NCBI GenBank assembly: GCA_963724535.1
Contig: CAVRVD010000013.1
Location: forward strand, 124,001 to 188,000
Origin: JADJPO01 sp963724535
GTDB taxonomy: Bacteria > Actinomycetota > Actinomycetes > Actinomycetales > Kineosporiaceae
Length of the DNA stretch: 64,000 nt
Direction of reading: 5' to 3'
Under the pieces are notes generated by a model, which saw nothing but the letters and a program-made list of their open reading frames with translations, searched no databases and was not told the DNA's origin. The position numbers and the translations under genes were made by a program. Positions 42,004-50,396 of the stretch are shown piece after piece. Each line of letters begins with the position of its first letter. The stretch's first letter is position 1.

Positions 42004-43367
42004 TGCCACGGATCCGGCCACACACCCGCTCACACATGCCGTCACCACGTCCCGGACGATCGGCGACGTCAGCAATCCGCGGCTGCGTCGTGGTGGGCCT
42101 GGCCGGCGCGGTCACGCTCGGCTGCCTCCCGGTCGCCGCCGCAGCGAGGTCCGGCGTGGACCGGTTCGAGGTCGCAGCCGCTCCCGGCTCGGAACCCCCG
42201 CAGACCGGGCAGCTGGTGGTGAAGCTGGCGCCGGGCGTCGACGTCGAGGCGATCAACCGCCGACTGGGCTCGACCACTCGCTCCACCCTGCTCGCGTCCC
42301 GGTCGATCTACCTGCTCGACGTGCCTTTTGCGACCGACGAGACGAGCCCGTCGAAACGCGACAAGGCCTGGGCGAAGCAGGCCAAGAAGACCATCGCGGA
42401 CCTGCGCAAGAACGCCTCGGTGGTCTACGCCGAGACCAACCACGCTACCGACACCGCAGAGGACGACCGGTTCCACCACTGGCCCAGCGGAGGACTCACC
42501 TGCGGGCAGGGTGACCTGGCGTCCTACCTGACGCAGCCGGCAACCGGGCAGCTCTCTCTCGACGCCGTGCACCGCCGGGCTACCGGGGCAGGTGCCGTGG
42601 TCGCCGTCCTGGACACCGGTATCGATCTCGACCACCCGTGGCTGGAGTCCAGGATCGCTCCCGGTGGCTACGACTACGTCGACGACGACGCGACTCCGGG
42701 GGAGGTGTCGGACGGCCTCGACCAGGACGGCGCCGGCGGGGTCGACGATGCCTACGGCCACGGCTCGTTCGTGGCCGGGGTGGTCGCTCTCGTCGCGCCC
42801 GACGCCCGGATCCTTCCCCAACGCGTACTGGACTCCGAGGGTCAAGGTGACGTCTTCACCGTCGCCGAGGCGGTCTTCGACGCCACCGCTCGGGGCGCCG
42901 ACGTGATCAACATGAGCTTCGGCATGGTGGACAAAGTGGAGTCAAAGGTGCTGAAGGAGGCATTCAAGGCCGCTCAGAAGAAGGGCGTCGTCGTGGTCGC
43001 GGCCGCCGGCAACGACGGGTCGGGAGCGGAGCACTACCCGGCTGCGGTCGACGGTGTGGTGTCGGTGGCGGCCCTCGATGCGGACGCCGTGAGACTGGCC
43101 CCGTTCTCGGCGCACGGCAAGTGGGTCGATCTGGCGGCACCGGGTGTCGACATCATCAGTACCGTGCCGTGCGGCTACGGCACCTGGACCGGGACGTCGA
43201 TGGCAGCGCCCTTCGTCGCCGGCGCCGCGGCGCTCACCGTCGGTGCCGGCGGCACGTCCAAGCAGGACAAGGCGAGCGAGGACGTCCTGAAGAGCGGTCG
43301 AGACGTCAAGGGCCTGGCAGTGCACGACGGTGTGGTCGACCTGCGTCGGCTGCTGAAGCTGACGTAG
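42003..43367 (+). CDS. Secreted S8 (subtilisin-like) serine protease
   Basis: A 454-residue subtilase. The N-terminus has basic residues, a hydrophobic stretch (CVVVGLAGAVTLGCLPVAAAA) and a likely signal-peptidase site after AAAA, so it should be secreted. An inhibitor-like propeptide follows (VKLAPGVDVEAINRRLG ... VVYAE). The catalytic triad is complete: Asp204 in VLDTGIDLDHP, His253 in GHGSFVAG, Ser399 in GTSMAAPFVAGAAAL, with the oxyanion Asn in AAGNDGS. There is no C-terminal anchor. Its ATG overlaps the CHAT stop. In this setting it could mature or degrade the exported peptide, or be activated in response to the sigma/CHAT circuit. Confidence 0.93.
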   Translation: MPRIRPHTRSHMPSPRPGRSATSAIRGCVVVGLAGAVTLGCLPVAAAARSGVDRFEVAAAPGSEPPQTGQLVVKLAPGVDVEAINRRLGSTTRSTLLASRSIYLLDVPFATDETSPSKRDKAWAKQAKKTIADLRKNASVVYAETNHATDTAEDDRFHHWPSGGLTCGQGDLASYLTQPATGQLSLDAVHRRATGAGAVVAVLDTGIDLDHPWLESRIAPGGYDYVDDDATPGEVSDGLDQDGAGGVDDAYGHGSFVAGVVALVAPDARILPQRVLDSEGQGDVFTVAEAVFDATARGADVINMSFGMVDKVESKVLKEAFKAAQKKGVVVVAAAGNDGSGAEHYPAAVDGVVSVAALDADAVRLAPFSAHGKWVDLAAPGVDIISTVPCGYGTWTGTSMAAPFVAGAAALTVGAGGTSKQDKASEDVLKSGRDVKGLAVHDGVVDLRRLLKLT

Positions 43368-43739
43368 CCGCACCACCACCAGACCGCGCGAACGCCAGGC
43401 CCATCACGTCGAACGGCGGTTCGGACAGGAGGCGAACCGGCTGGCCGGGCTGCTGCTCCCACAGTCCCTCGTGGTGCCGAGCATCAGGCGCTCGCCGTCG
43501 AGAGCCAGGTTGTGGACGTGGCCCCATGCCACGTCGGCCGAGCAGCCGGACAGGCCTGGACGGCGATGGCGAGGGCGGCGACGCGGTGCGGCCGAGGCAC
43601 GAGGGCCATCATCCGGCATCGACATCGGTACCCGGCGAGTGGTGAGGCCCTCCCGGCCGGCCGCGTTGAGGTCGCGAACCGCCGCGCGGTACAACCCTGC
43701 TCCGTCTGAACCCGTCCGACATGCTCACGAAGGACTGGG
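43368..43739 (-). other. Intergenic stretch with a possible lipoprotein-gene remnant
   Basis: No intact gene. On the minus strand around 43440-43560 the translation SGCSADVAWGHVHNLALDGE resembles the mature start of actinobacterial lipoproteins of the WGHVHGLAVD (BNR/sialidase-like propeller) type. It continues only about 35 residues before losing sense. It is probably a relic of a deleted gene. Confidence 0.35.
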
Positions 43740-44492
43740 TCAGCGGTACTGCGGGTTCGGGTCCTCCGTGCGGCTCAGGTCCCAGTTCGTCGTCACGTTG
43801 CCGTGGGCCGGCAGGCCACCGGCGTCGGTGAGCCGGCGCGCGGTGTGCAGCAGGTTCCAGGCGGCGAAGACGGTGTTGCGCGTCGTCCAGTGGTTCTGGG
43901 CGCCACGGCCGTCGTCCAGGTACGACGGACCCGGTCCGGCCTCACCGACCCAGTAGGAGTCGGACTGGGGCGGGATCGTGAAGCCGATGTGCGCCAGGGC
44001 GTAGAGCAGCTGGGCGGAGCAGTGTTTGCCGCCGTCCTCGTTGCCGGTGACCAGCACGCCGCCGACCTTGCCGTAGTACGACCACTGTCCGGCGGCGTTG
44101 AGATCGCTCGACCACCCGTACAGCCGCTCGATCATCAGGCGGGTCATGGACGACTGGTCGCCCAGCCAGATCGGCGTGGCGAGGACAACGATGTGTGCCG
44201 GCTCGATCAGGTCGCGGTAGATCTGCGGGAAGTCGTCGGTCTCCCAGCCGTGCTCGCGCATGTCCGGGTACACCCCTGGCGGGACGACATGGTCCACGAT
44301 CCGAACGGTGTCGGTCCGCACTCCGAGGCGATCCATGATGTGCCGGCTGATCGCCACCAGCCCCTCGGTGTGGCTCGGCTCGGGCGAACGCTTCAGGGTG
44401 CCGTTCAGGAAGACCGCACGCAGGTCCGAGAAGTCGGTCGGGCTGGCGTCGACCTCGGCATCGATGAATCGTTGGACGGACGTCGCAAGCAT
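43740..44492 (-). CDS. Flavodoxin-like NAD(P)H-dependent FMN reductase
   Basis: A 250-residue flavodoxin-fold reductase of the NADPH-dependent FMN reductase group. It has FSDLRAVFLNGTLKRSPEPSH (phosphate-binding loop), then HIVVLATPIWLGDQSSMTRLMIERL (flavin loop with the PIWLG signature) and a long C-terminal extension (GFTIPPQSDSYWVGEAGPGP). It would reduce quinones, azo compounds or free flavin; the real substrate is unknown. The ATG has an excellent AAGGAGG site. The upstream open frame includes the tandem repeat and is not coding. It is transcribed convergently with the S8 protease. Confidence 0.88.
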   Translation of the reverse strand: MLATSVQRFIDAEVDASPTDFSDLRAVFLNGTLKRSPEPSHTEGLVAISRHIMDRLGVRTDTVRIVDHVVPPGVYPDMREHGWETDDFPQIYRDLIEPAHIVVLATPIWLGDQSSMTRLMIERLYGWSSDLNAAGQWSYYGKVGGVLVTGNEDGGKHCSAQLLYALAHIGFTIPPQSDSYWVGEAGPGPSYLDDGRGAQNHWTTRNTVFAAWNLLHTARRLTDAGGLPAHGNVTTNWDLSRTEDPNPQYR

Positions 44493-44586
44493 GGTCAGAC
44501 CCTCCTTGTGGACGGCGCGTCGCCGTACGACGCGATGCTCGGATCCTGCCCCTCGAGACGCAGGGATACCAGTGCCGGCGTCCGGG

Positions 44587-44660
44587 TCGCACAGCCTCTG
44601 GATCGCACAGCCTCTGGATCGCACAGCCTCTGGATCGCACAGCCTCTGGATCGCACAGCC
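44587..44660. repeat. 16-bp tandem repeat, four full copies and a partial
   Basis: Exact repeats of TCGCACAGCCTCTGGA start at 44587, 44603, 44619 and 44635, with a fifth copy degenerating after ten bases. The tract lies about 95 bp upstream of the flavodoxin-like gene start and after the end of the neighbouring membrane-protein gene. A shorter 9-bp repeat (GTGGTCGAT) follows directly. Confidence 0.95.
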
Positions 44661-44701
44661 ACGTGGTCGATGTGGTCGATGTGGTCGACCTGTGCGCCTG
44701 A

Positions 44702-45325
44702 TCAGGCCGGGGGAGCAACGCTGCGCCTGGCCACCCAGAACCCGGCGAGTAGCGCCCCCAGAGTGCCCAGCGCCTCGTCGCCGAGGGTGTCGGTGTAGGC
44801 GGTGTCCAGCTCGGTGCCGTGCCGGATGAAGGTGTACCACTCCCCCAGCTCCCAGACGATCGCCAGCACCGCGCCGATCCCGGCGACCATGGTGACCACC
44901 TGCCAGCGCCGGGTGATGCCACCGACGACGAGCAGCCCGATCCCGGCGGTCAGCAGCGCCCAGTTGACGAAGTGGTTGGCGTCGTCCCACCACCAGACGG
45001 TGTCGTACAGGTCCAAGGTGTTCCCGGTGACGTCGATCAGGAACGGAGCCATGACCAATGTGAACGCCGTCCAGGGCACCGCCGCCACCCGGCGTCTGTA
45101 CACCAGCCACCACCAGAGCGGGACGATGAGCATCATCACCGGGTAGGCCGCCAGCCGGGCGCCGAACGCCTTGCCCGCGAACTGCTCCAGGCCGGGCACG
45201 AAGGCACCGACCGCGAGCTGCGCGACGGTGCTGACGAACACGGCGACACAGACCGCCTTCGCGCTCCTGCCGCCCCCGGCCGGTGCCGCGGCCGGGTCGG
45301 GGGTGGCGTTGCGCACGGCCGTCAC
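44702..45325 (-). CDS. Polytopic membrane protein (DUF2238/YjdF-like)
   Basis: A 207-residue protein with about six transmembrane helices. The central motif NTLDLYDTVWWWDDANHFVN and the later AIVWELGEWYTFIRHGTELD and YTDTLGDEALGTLGALLAG resemble the YjdF/DUF2238 membrane family, with Asp/His and Glu/Trp residues inside the bilayer. The function of the family is not known. The GTG start overlaps the endonuclease IV stop by 4 bp (GTGA) and has a GGAGAGG site, so it is co-transcribed with nfo. Upstream in-frame codons are ignored. Confidence 0.75.
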   Translation of the reverse strand: MTAVRNATPDPAAAPAGGGRSAKAVCVAVFVSTVAQLAVGAFVPGLEQFAGKAFGARLAAYPVMMLIVPLWWWLVYRRRVAAVPWTAFTLVMAPFLIDVTGNTLDLYDTVWWWDDANHFVNWALLTAGIGLLVVGGITRRWQVVTMVAGIGAVLAIVWELGEWYTFIRHGTELDTAYTDTLGDEALGTLGALLAGFWVARRSVAPPA

Positions 45326-46104
45326 GACAGCCTCTCCGTCAGGAAGGCCAGGTCGTCCTCGTGACCCGCGACCGGGGTCTCGATGATCACGTCGCAGCCG
45401 GCGGCGCGGCACACCGCCGCGATCAGCTCTGGGTCCACGGTGCCGGTGGCGAAGTTGGCGTGCCGGTCGGCACCGGAGTTGAATACGTCCCGGGAGCTGT
45501 TGGCGTGCACCAGGTCCACCCGACCGGTGATCGCGCGAACCCGGTCGACGATGTCGGTCAGCTCCTCGCCGCCGGCGTGGGCGTGGCAGGTGTCCAACAC
45601 GAACCCGGGCCCGAACTCACCGACCGCGTCCCAGAGCATGGCGAGGCGGTCGAAGCGGCGGGCCAGCGCGTTCTCGCCGCCGGCGGTGTTCTCGATCAGG
45701 ATCGGCAGCCCGTACCCGCCGTCCGCCTCCGCCTGGCGGAACGCCTTGCGCCAGTTGTCGAACCCGACCGCCGGGTCGTCCTTGGCGGTCACGTGCCCGC
45801 CGTGCACGACCAGCCCGACGGCGCCGATGCCGCGGGCCGCCTCGGCGTGCTGGGCCAGGATCTTGCGGCTCGGGATCCGGATCCTGTTGTTGGTGCTGGC
45901 CAGGTTGACCAGGTACGGCGCGTGCACGTACACGGTCAGACCGGACTCACGCAGCACGTCGGCATGGGGGTACGGCGGCGGCCGGCGCCAGCTCTGCGGG
46001 TCGGACAGGAAGACCTGGATCGCCTCGGCGCCGATCCGCCGGGCATGGCCGAGCGGGTCGTCCGGGTCGACGTGGGCACCGAGCAGGGGTCGGGGCGCAG
46101 TCAC
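45322..46104 (-). CDS. nfo: Deoxyribonuclease IV (AP endonuclease)
   Basis: A 260-residue TIM-barrel endonuclease IV that cuts DNA at abasic sites. Zinc-binding and family segments include GAHVDPDDPLGHARRIGAEA at the start, VYVHAPYLVNLAS, VVHGGHV, ILIENTAGGEN, FVLDTCHAHAGG, LVHANSSRD with RHANFATG, and the final ETP. The GTG start lies 16 bp after the SIMPL stop. In actinobacteria this gene often sits near metF and dinB-region genes, as here. Confidence 0.93.
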   Translation of the reverse strand: MTAPRPLLGAHVDPDDPLGHARRIGAEAIQVFLSDPQSWRRPPPYPHADVLRESGLTVYVHAPYLVNLASTNNRIRIPSRKILAQHAEAARGIGAVGLVVHGGHVTAKDDPAVGFDNWRKAFRQAEADGGYGLPILIENTAGGENALARRFDRLAMLWDAVGEFGPGFVLDTCHAHAGGEELTDIVDRVRAITGRVDLVHANSSRDVFNSGADRHANFATGTVDPELIAAVCRAAGCDVIIETPVAGHEDDLAFLTERLS

Positions 46105-46120
46105 CGTTCGGCAGCCCTCC

Positions 46121-46750
46121 TCAGTCCAAGGACCATTGGACGGCGAGGCTCACCTGGACGGCGACGCTGCCCGGCTCGACGCCGATCTCGGTCGTGGCGT
46201 CAGCCGCCATCCGGGCGGCCGTCATCATCGGCCGCGGCGGTCCGCCGAACTCCTGGGCCTGCTCGGCGATCTCCTGGACCGCGCCCAGGGAGCGCCCGGC
46301 CAGCTCGGCGAGCTGACCGGCGCGACGCAGCGCGTCCTGCCAGGCCAGCTCCCGCGCCCGCTCCCGCAACGCGGTGGCGTCCTCCACCTCGAAGCCGACG
46401 TGGTCCAAGCGGACCTGGTCACCACCGGCGGCCAGGGCCTCCCCCAGCACCCGGCCGGCAGCATCGAGAACGCGCAGCGTGAGCGCCAGCTGGTGGTCGC
46501 TGCGGTAGCCGGTGATCCGCGGACCGGCCTGCTCGGACCAGACCTGCTCGGCCTGCACCGACAGACCGGCGGTCGCGGCGTCCGCGCCATCGACACCCCG
46601 CCGGGCCAGCGCCGCCCGGATGGCGGCCGCCGTCTCCTCCGCGGCGGCCAGGGCCGCGGCCACGGTCGGCCGGGTCACCGTCGCGGCCAGCTGCACCCGC
46701 ATCACCTCCGGCGGCCCGGCCGCCCGGCCGGAGCCCACCACGCTGATCAT
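46121..46750 (-). CDS. SIMPL (DUF541) domain protein
   Basis: A 209-residue SIMPL-domain protein. It opens MISVVGSGRAAGPPEVMRVQ, continues with repeated alpha/beta elements (AALAAAEETAAAIRAALARRG), a TAGLSVQAEQVW segment and ITGYRSDHQLALTLRVL, and ends VAVQVSLAVQWSLD. No signal peptide is evident. Family members are usually periplasmic or membrane-associated and of uncertain role. The ATG overlaps the metF stop by 4 bp, so it is translated with metF. Confidence 0.82.
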   Translation of the reverse strand: MISVVGSGRAAGPPEVMRVQLAATVTRPTVAAALAAAEETAAAIRAALARRGVDGADAATAGLSVQAEQVWSEQAGPRITGYRSDHQLALTLRVLDAAGRVLGEALAAGGDQVRLDHVGFEVEDATALRERARELAWQDALRRAGQLAELAGRSLGAVQEIAEQAQEFGGPPRPMMTAARMAADATTEIGVEPGSVAVQVSLAVQWSLD

Positions 46751-47646
46751 CCGACGGCCGCCGTTCGCGGGGTGAGGTTCAGCCCGTCGAACACCTCGAG
46801 CGTGGCCGTGCACCGGTTCAGGGTGTAAAAGTGCAGGCCCGGCGCTCCGGCGTCGAGCAGCTCGCGGCACAGCGAGGTGGCCAGCTCGACACCGATTGCC
46901 CGCACCGCGTCCGGGTCGTCCCGGACGGCGTCCAACCGGTCCACCACCGGCTGCGGCACCGGGGTGCCGGACAGCCGGGCGAACCGCTCCAGCTGGTTGA
47001 GGTTGGTCACCGGCAGGATCCCGGGGATCACCGGAATGGCACAGCCCAGCGCCGCCAGCCGATCCAGCAGGCCGACGTAGGCGGCGGCGTCGAAGAAGAA
47101 CTGGGTGACCGCGAAGTCGGCCCCGGCCTCGGCCTTGGCGGCCAGCACCTTGGCGTCGTGGGCCAGGTCCGGGCTCTCCGGATGACCGTCGGGGAAGGCC
47201 GCCACACCGACGCCGAACCCGCTCACCTCGCGGACCAACCGGACCAGCTCGACGGCGTGGTCGAGACCGTCGGGGTGAGCGATCCACGGCGTGCCCGGTC
47301 CGGTCGGTGGGTCGCCGCGCAGCGCCATCACGGTGTGCACCCCGGCATCGGCGTAGCCGCCGACCACCTGGCGCAGCTCGGCGCGGGAGGCCCCGACGCA
47401 GGTCAGGTGAGCAACTGGGGTGAGCGTGGTCTCGGTCGCGATCTGCCGGGTCACCCGAGTGGTCCGGTCCCGGGTCGAGCCGCCGGCACCGTAGGTGACC
47501 GAGACAAAGCTGGGAGCCAACGGCTCCAAGCGGCGGATGGCCCGCCAGAGCACCTGCTCGCCGGCGTCGTCCTTGGGCGGGAAGAACTCGAAGGAGAACG
47601 ACCGCTCCCCTCGGGCCAACCGCTCGGCGACGGTGAGGCCGGTCAT
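46747..47646 (-). CDS. metF: 5,10-methylenetetrahydrofolate reductase (MetF)
   Basis: MetF makes 5-methyl-THF for methionine synthesis, using FAD. The 299 residues have the usual TIM-barrel motifs: SFEFFPPKDDAGEQVLW near the start, SVTYGAGGSTRDRT, HLTCVGASRAELRQ, MALRGDPP, FAVTQFFFDAAAYVGLL, IPVIPGILPVTNLNQL, and GLHFYTLNR at the end. The ATG chosen has no good ribosome-binding site; start codons up to about 18 codons earlier are possible and would approach the divergent GGPP synthase gene. It is the first gene of a metF / SIMPL / nfo / membrane-protein unit. Confidence 0.93.
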   Translation of the reverse strand: MTGLTVAERLARGERSFSFEFFPPKDDAGEQVLWRAIRRLEPLAPSFVSVTYGAGGSTRDRTTRVTRQIATETTLTPVAHLTCVGASRAELRQVVGGYADAGVHTVMALRGDPPTGPGTPWIAHPDGLDHAVELVRLVREVSGFGVGVAAFPDGHPESPDLAHDAKVLAAKAEAGADFAVTQFFFDAAAYVGLLDRLAALGCAIPVIPGILPVTNLNQLERFARLSGTPVPQPVVDRLDAVRDDPDAVRAIGVELATSLCRELLDAGAPGLHFYTLNRCTATLEVFDGLNLTPRTAAVG

Positions 47647-47697
47647 GCTTGAGCCGTCCGGGTACACGATCGGGTCGCCATGCCTCAAGGGTATGTC

Positions 47698-47709
47698 TAG
47701 GCTCGGGGC
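47698..47709 (+). promoter_or_regulatory. Candidate leaderless -10 for the GGPP synthase operon
   Basis: TAGGCT (47698-47703) lies 6 bp before the GTG at 47710, and there is no Shine-Dalgarno sequence. This fits leaderless transcription of the carotenoid operon. metF diverges just 63 bp away. Confidence 0.45.
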
Positions 47710-48810
47710 GTGCCGCGAAGTCCGCTCGATGTCGCTGACTTGCGGGAACGCGTCCACAAGCTGCTGGACGGCTTCGTGGCCGATCGCCTGGACGTGCTGA
47801 CCTCGGTCTCGGCCGACTGCGTCCCGCTCGCCGACGCGATCGGTGACCTGCTGCGCGGCGGCAAACGGCTGCGGGCGGCGTTCTGCTACTGGGGCTGGCG
47901 CGGCGCGGGCGGGGCGGACGGCGAGGAGATCGTGGCCGCCGCATCGGCGATGGAGCTGTTCCAGGCGGCCGCGCTGATCCACGACGACGTCATGGACGAC
48001 TCAGACACCCGCCGCGGGCTGCCCGCGGTACACCGCCGCTTCGCCTCCGCGCACCGTGCGGGGAGCTGGCACGGTGACGGCGAACGGTTCGGGATGGCCG
48101 GCGCCGTCCTGGCCGGCGACATGTGCCTGGTCTGGAGCGACGAGCTGTTCTCCGGCTGCGGGCTGGACGCCGCGGCCCTGGGCCGCGGCCGGGTCCCCTT
48201 CGACCGGATGCGGACCCAGCTGATGGCGGGGCAGTACCTGGACATGCTCGAGCAGGCGGTGGCCACCGGCCGGGACCCGGCCGCGGGCCAGGTCGCCACC
48301 GAACGGGCCCGGCAGGTGATCCGGTTCAAGAGCGCCAAGTACACCATTGAGGAGCCGCTGCAGATCGGCGGCGCTCTGGCCGGGGCCGACGAGGCTCTGC
48401 TCGCTGGATACCGCGCCTACGGGCTGCCGCTCGGCGAGGCGTTCCAACTGCGCGACGACGTCCTGGGCGTGTTCGGCGACCCGGAGCAGACCGGCAAGCC
48501 GGCCGGGGACGACCTGCGCGAGGGCAAGCGGACCGTGCTGGTGGCCAGGGCGTTGGCAGCCGCCGACCCGGCTCAGACCGCCGATGTGCGCCGGCTGCTC
48601 GGCGACCCGCACCTGGGCGGCGTCGGTGTGGCCCGGCTCCGCGAGATCATCGTGGACACCGGTGCCCTGGCCGAGGTGGAGGCCCTGGTCGACGACCTCG
48701 TCGCGGCCTGCCGGCAGGCCCTGGCCGAGCTGCGCGGACTCGGCGTCGACGAGAGCACCCATCAGGTGCTGACCGACCTGGTCGTGGCCGCGACCGCCCG
48801 CGCCCGATGA
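47710..48810 (+). CDS. idsA: Polyprenyl (geranylgeranyl) diphosphate synthase
   Basis: A 366-residue trans-prenyl diphosphate synthase. The first Asp-rich motif is LIHDDVMDDSDTRRG, the substrate-binding region GGKRLRAAFCYWGW, the late motif FQLRDDVLGVFGDPE, and RFKSAKYTIEEPLQIGGAL corresponds to the KYT region. Product length is hard to predict, but placement right before crtI and crtB suggests geranylgeranyl diphosphate for carotenoid synthesis. In mycobacteria the equivalent position holds idsA2. The GTG start follows a TAGGCT hexamer by 6 bp. Confidence 0.9.
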   Translation: MPRSPLDVADLRERVHKLLDGFVADRLDVLTSVSADCVPLADAIGDLLRGGKRLRAAFCYWGWRGAGGADGEEIVAAASAMELFQAAALIHDDVMDDSDTRRGLPAVHRRFASAHRAGSWHGDGERFGMAGAVLAGDMCLVWSDELFSGCGLDAAALGRGRVPFDRMRTQLMAGQYLDMLEQAVATGRDPAAGQVATERARQVIRFKSAKYTIEEPLQIGGALAGADEALLAGYRAYGLPLGEAFQLRDDVLGVFGDPEQTGKPAGDDLREGKRTVLVARALAAADPAQTADVRRLLGDPHLGGVGVARLREIIVDTGALAEVEALVDDLVAACRQALAELRGLGVDESTHQVLTDLVVAATARAR

Positions 48811-48844
48811 CCCTGCGTGCCCGGCACCCGATGAGGATCAGCGA

Positions 48845-50365
48845 ATGAGAACCGTCAAGGGACCCACCGATCATGTCGTCGTCGTCGGGGCCGGGCTGGC
48901 CGGGCTGTCAGCCGCCCTCCGGCTGGCCGGCGCCGGACGTCAGGTGACGGTGCTGGAGCGGGAACCGATCCCAGGTGGGCGCTCAGGGCAGATCGTCACC
49001 GACACCCCCGAGGGCAGCTACCGCTTCGACACCGGACCGACGGTGCTGACCATGCCGGACCTGATCGAGGACTGCTTCGACGCGGTCGGTGAGTCGATGC
49101 GGGACTGGCTGGACCTCACCCCGCTGGAGCCGCTGTACCGGGCCACCTTCGCGGACGGCTCCTCGATGGACGTCCACGCCGACACCGCCAGGATGCAGGC
49201 CGAGATCGAGCAGGTCTGCGGACCGGACGAGGCCGCCGGCTTCGCCCGGTACGTCGACTTCGTCTCGCGGCTGTACCGCTACGAGATGCGCGACTTCATC
49301 GACCGGTCGATCTCCTCCCCACTCGACCTCATCTCGCCGTCCACCCTGCCGAACCTGGTCAAGCTGATCGCCGCCGGCGGGTTCCGGCGCCTGGCCCCGA
49401 CCGTGGCCCGCTACCTCAAGGACGATCGGACCCAGCGGCTGTACTCCTTCCAGGCCATGTATGCCGGGGTCTCCCCCTACCAGGCGCTGGCGATCTACGC
49501 AGTGATCTCGTACATGGACGCCGTTGCCGGCGTCTACACGCTGCGCGGCGGCATGCATGCCCTCCCGTCGGCGATGGCCGCCGCGGCGACCAAGCACGGC
49601 GTCACCTTCCGCTACTCCACCGAGGTGACCCGCGTCGAGCACTCAGGACGGCGGGCGAGCGCCGTCCTGACCGCGGACGGCGAGCGGATCGCCGCCGACG
49701 CAGTGGTGCTGAACCCGGACCTGCCGGTCGCCTACCGCGACCTGCTCGGGTTGACCCCGCGCCGGGTCAAGCGGCTGCGGTACTCACCGTCCTGCTACCT
49801 GCTGCTGGCCGGTTCGCGGGCCCGCTACCCGCAGCTGGCGCACCACAACATCCACTTCGGAGCGGCCTGGGAGCGGGTCTTCGCCGAGCTCGACGCCGGT
49901 CGGCTGATGTCCGACCCCTCGGTGCTGGTGTCCAACCCAACCCGTTCCGACGCGGGTCTGGCACCACCGGACCGGGAGATCTACTACGTGCTGTTCCCGA
50001 CCCCGAACACCACGGCGCCGCTGGACTGGCAGCGGATCGGCCCTCAGTACCGCGAGCACGTGCTGCGCACGCTGGAGGACCGTGGCTACCCGGGCTTCGG
50101 CGAGGCGATCGAGGTCGAGCACGTGACCACGCCGCTGGACTGGCAGGAGCTCGGGATGGAGGCCGGCGCGCCGTTCGCGGCGGCGCACACGTTCACCCAG
50201 AGCGGACCGTTCCGCCCCGGCAACATCTGGGGTGACAACGTGGTGTTCACCGGGTCCGGGACCCAGCCCGGGGTCGGCCTCCCGATGGTGCTGATCTCCG
50301 GGCGGCTGGCCGCGGAGCGGGTCACCGGGCCCGATCCGACCTACCGGTCGCGGGCCTGGCGGTGA
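48845..50365 (+). CDS. crtI: Phytoene desaturase (CrtI)
   Basis: CrtI introduces double bonds into phytoene to give lycopene-type carotenoids, using FAD. The 506 residues begin with the dinucleotide loop VVVVGAGLAGLSAALRLAGAG and EREPIPGGRSGQI. GPTVLTMPDLIEDCF, the central YSFQAMYAGVSPYQALAIYA and GMHALPSAMA are typical. The C-terminal FAD motif is FTGSGTQPGVGLPMVLISGRL. It lies 34 bp after the GGPP synthase gene and 31 bp before crtB. Confidence 0.95.
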   Translation: MRTVKGPTDHVVVVGAGLAGLSAALRLAGAGRQVTVLEREPIPGGRSGQIVTDTPEGSYRFDTGPTVLTMPDLIEDCFDAVGESMRDWLDLTPLEPLYRATFADGSSMDVHADTARMQAEIEQVCGPDEAAGFARYVDFVSRLYRYEMRDFIDRSISSPLDLISPSTLPNLVKLIAAGGFRRLAPTVARYLKDDRTQRLYSFQAMYAGVSPYQALAIYAVISYMDAVAGVYTLRGGMHALPSAMAAAATKHGVTFRYSTEVTRVEHSGRRASAVLTADGERIAADAVVLNPDLPVAYRDLLGLTPRRVKRLRYSPSCYLLLAGSRARYPQLAHHNIHFGAAWERVFAELDAGRLMSDPSVLVSNPTRSDAGLAPPDREIYYVLFPTPNTTAPLDWQRIGPQYREHVLRTLEDRGYPGFGEAIEVEHVTTPLDWQELGMEAGAPFAAAHTFTQSGPFRPGNIWGDNVVFTGSGTQPGVGLPMVLISGRLAAERVTGPDPTYRSRAWR

Positions 50366-50396
50366 GCGCGCGGGAGGACCAGGCGAGGGAGTCGAG

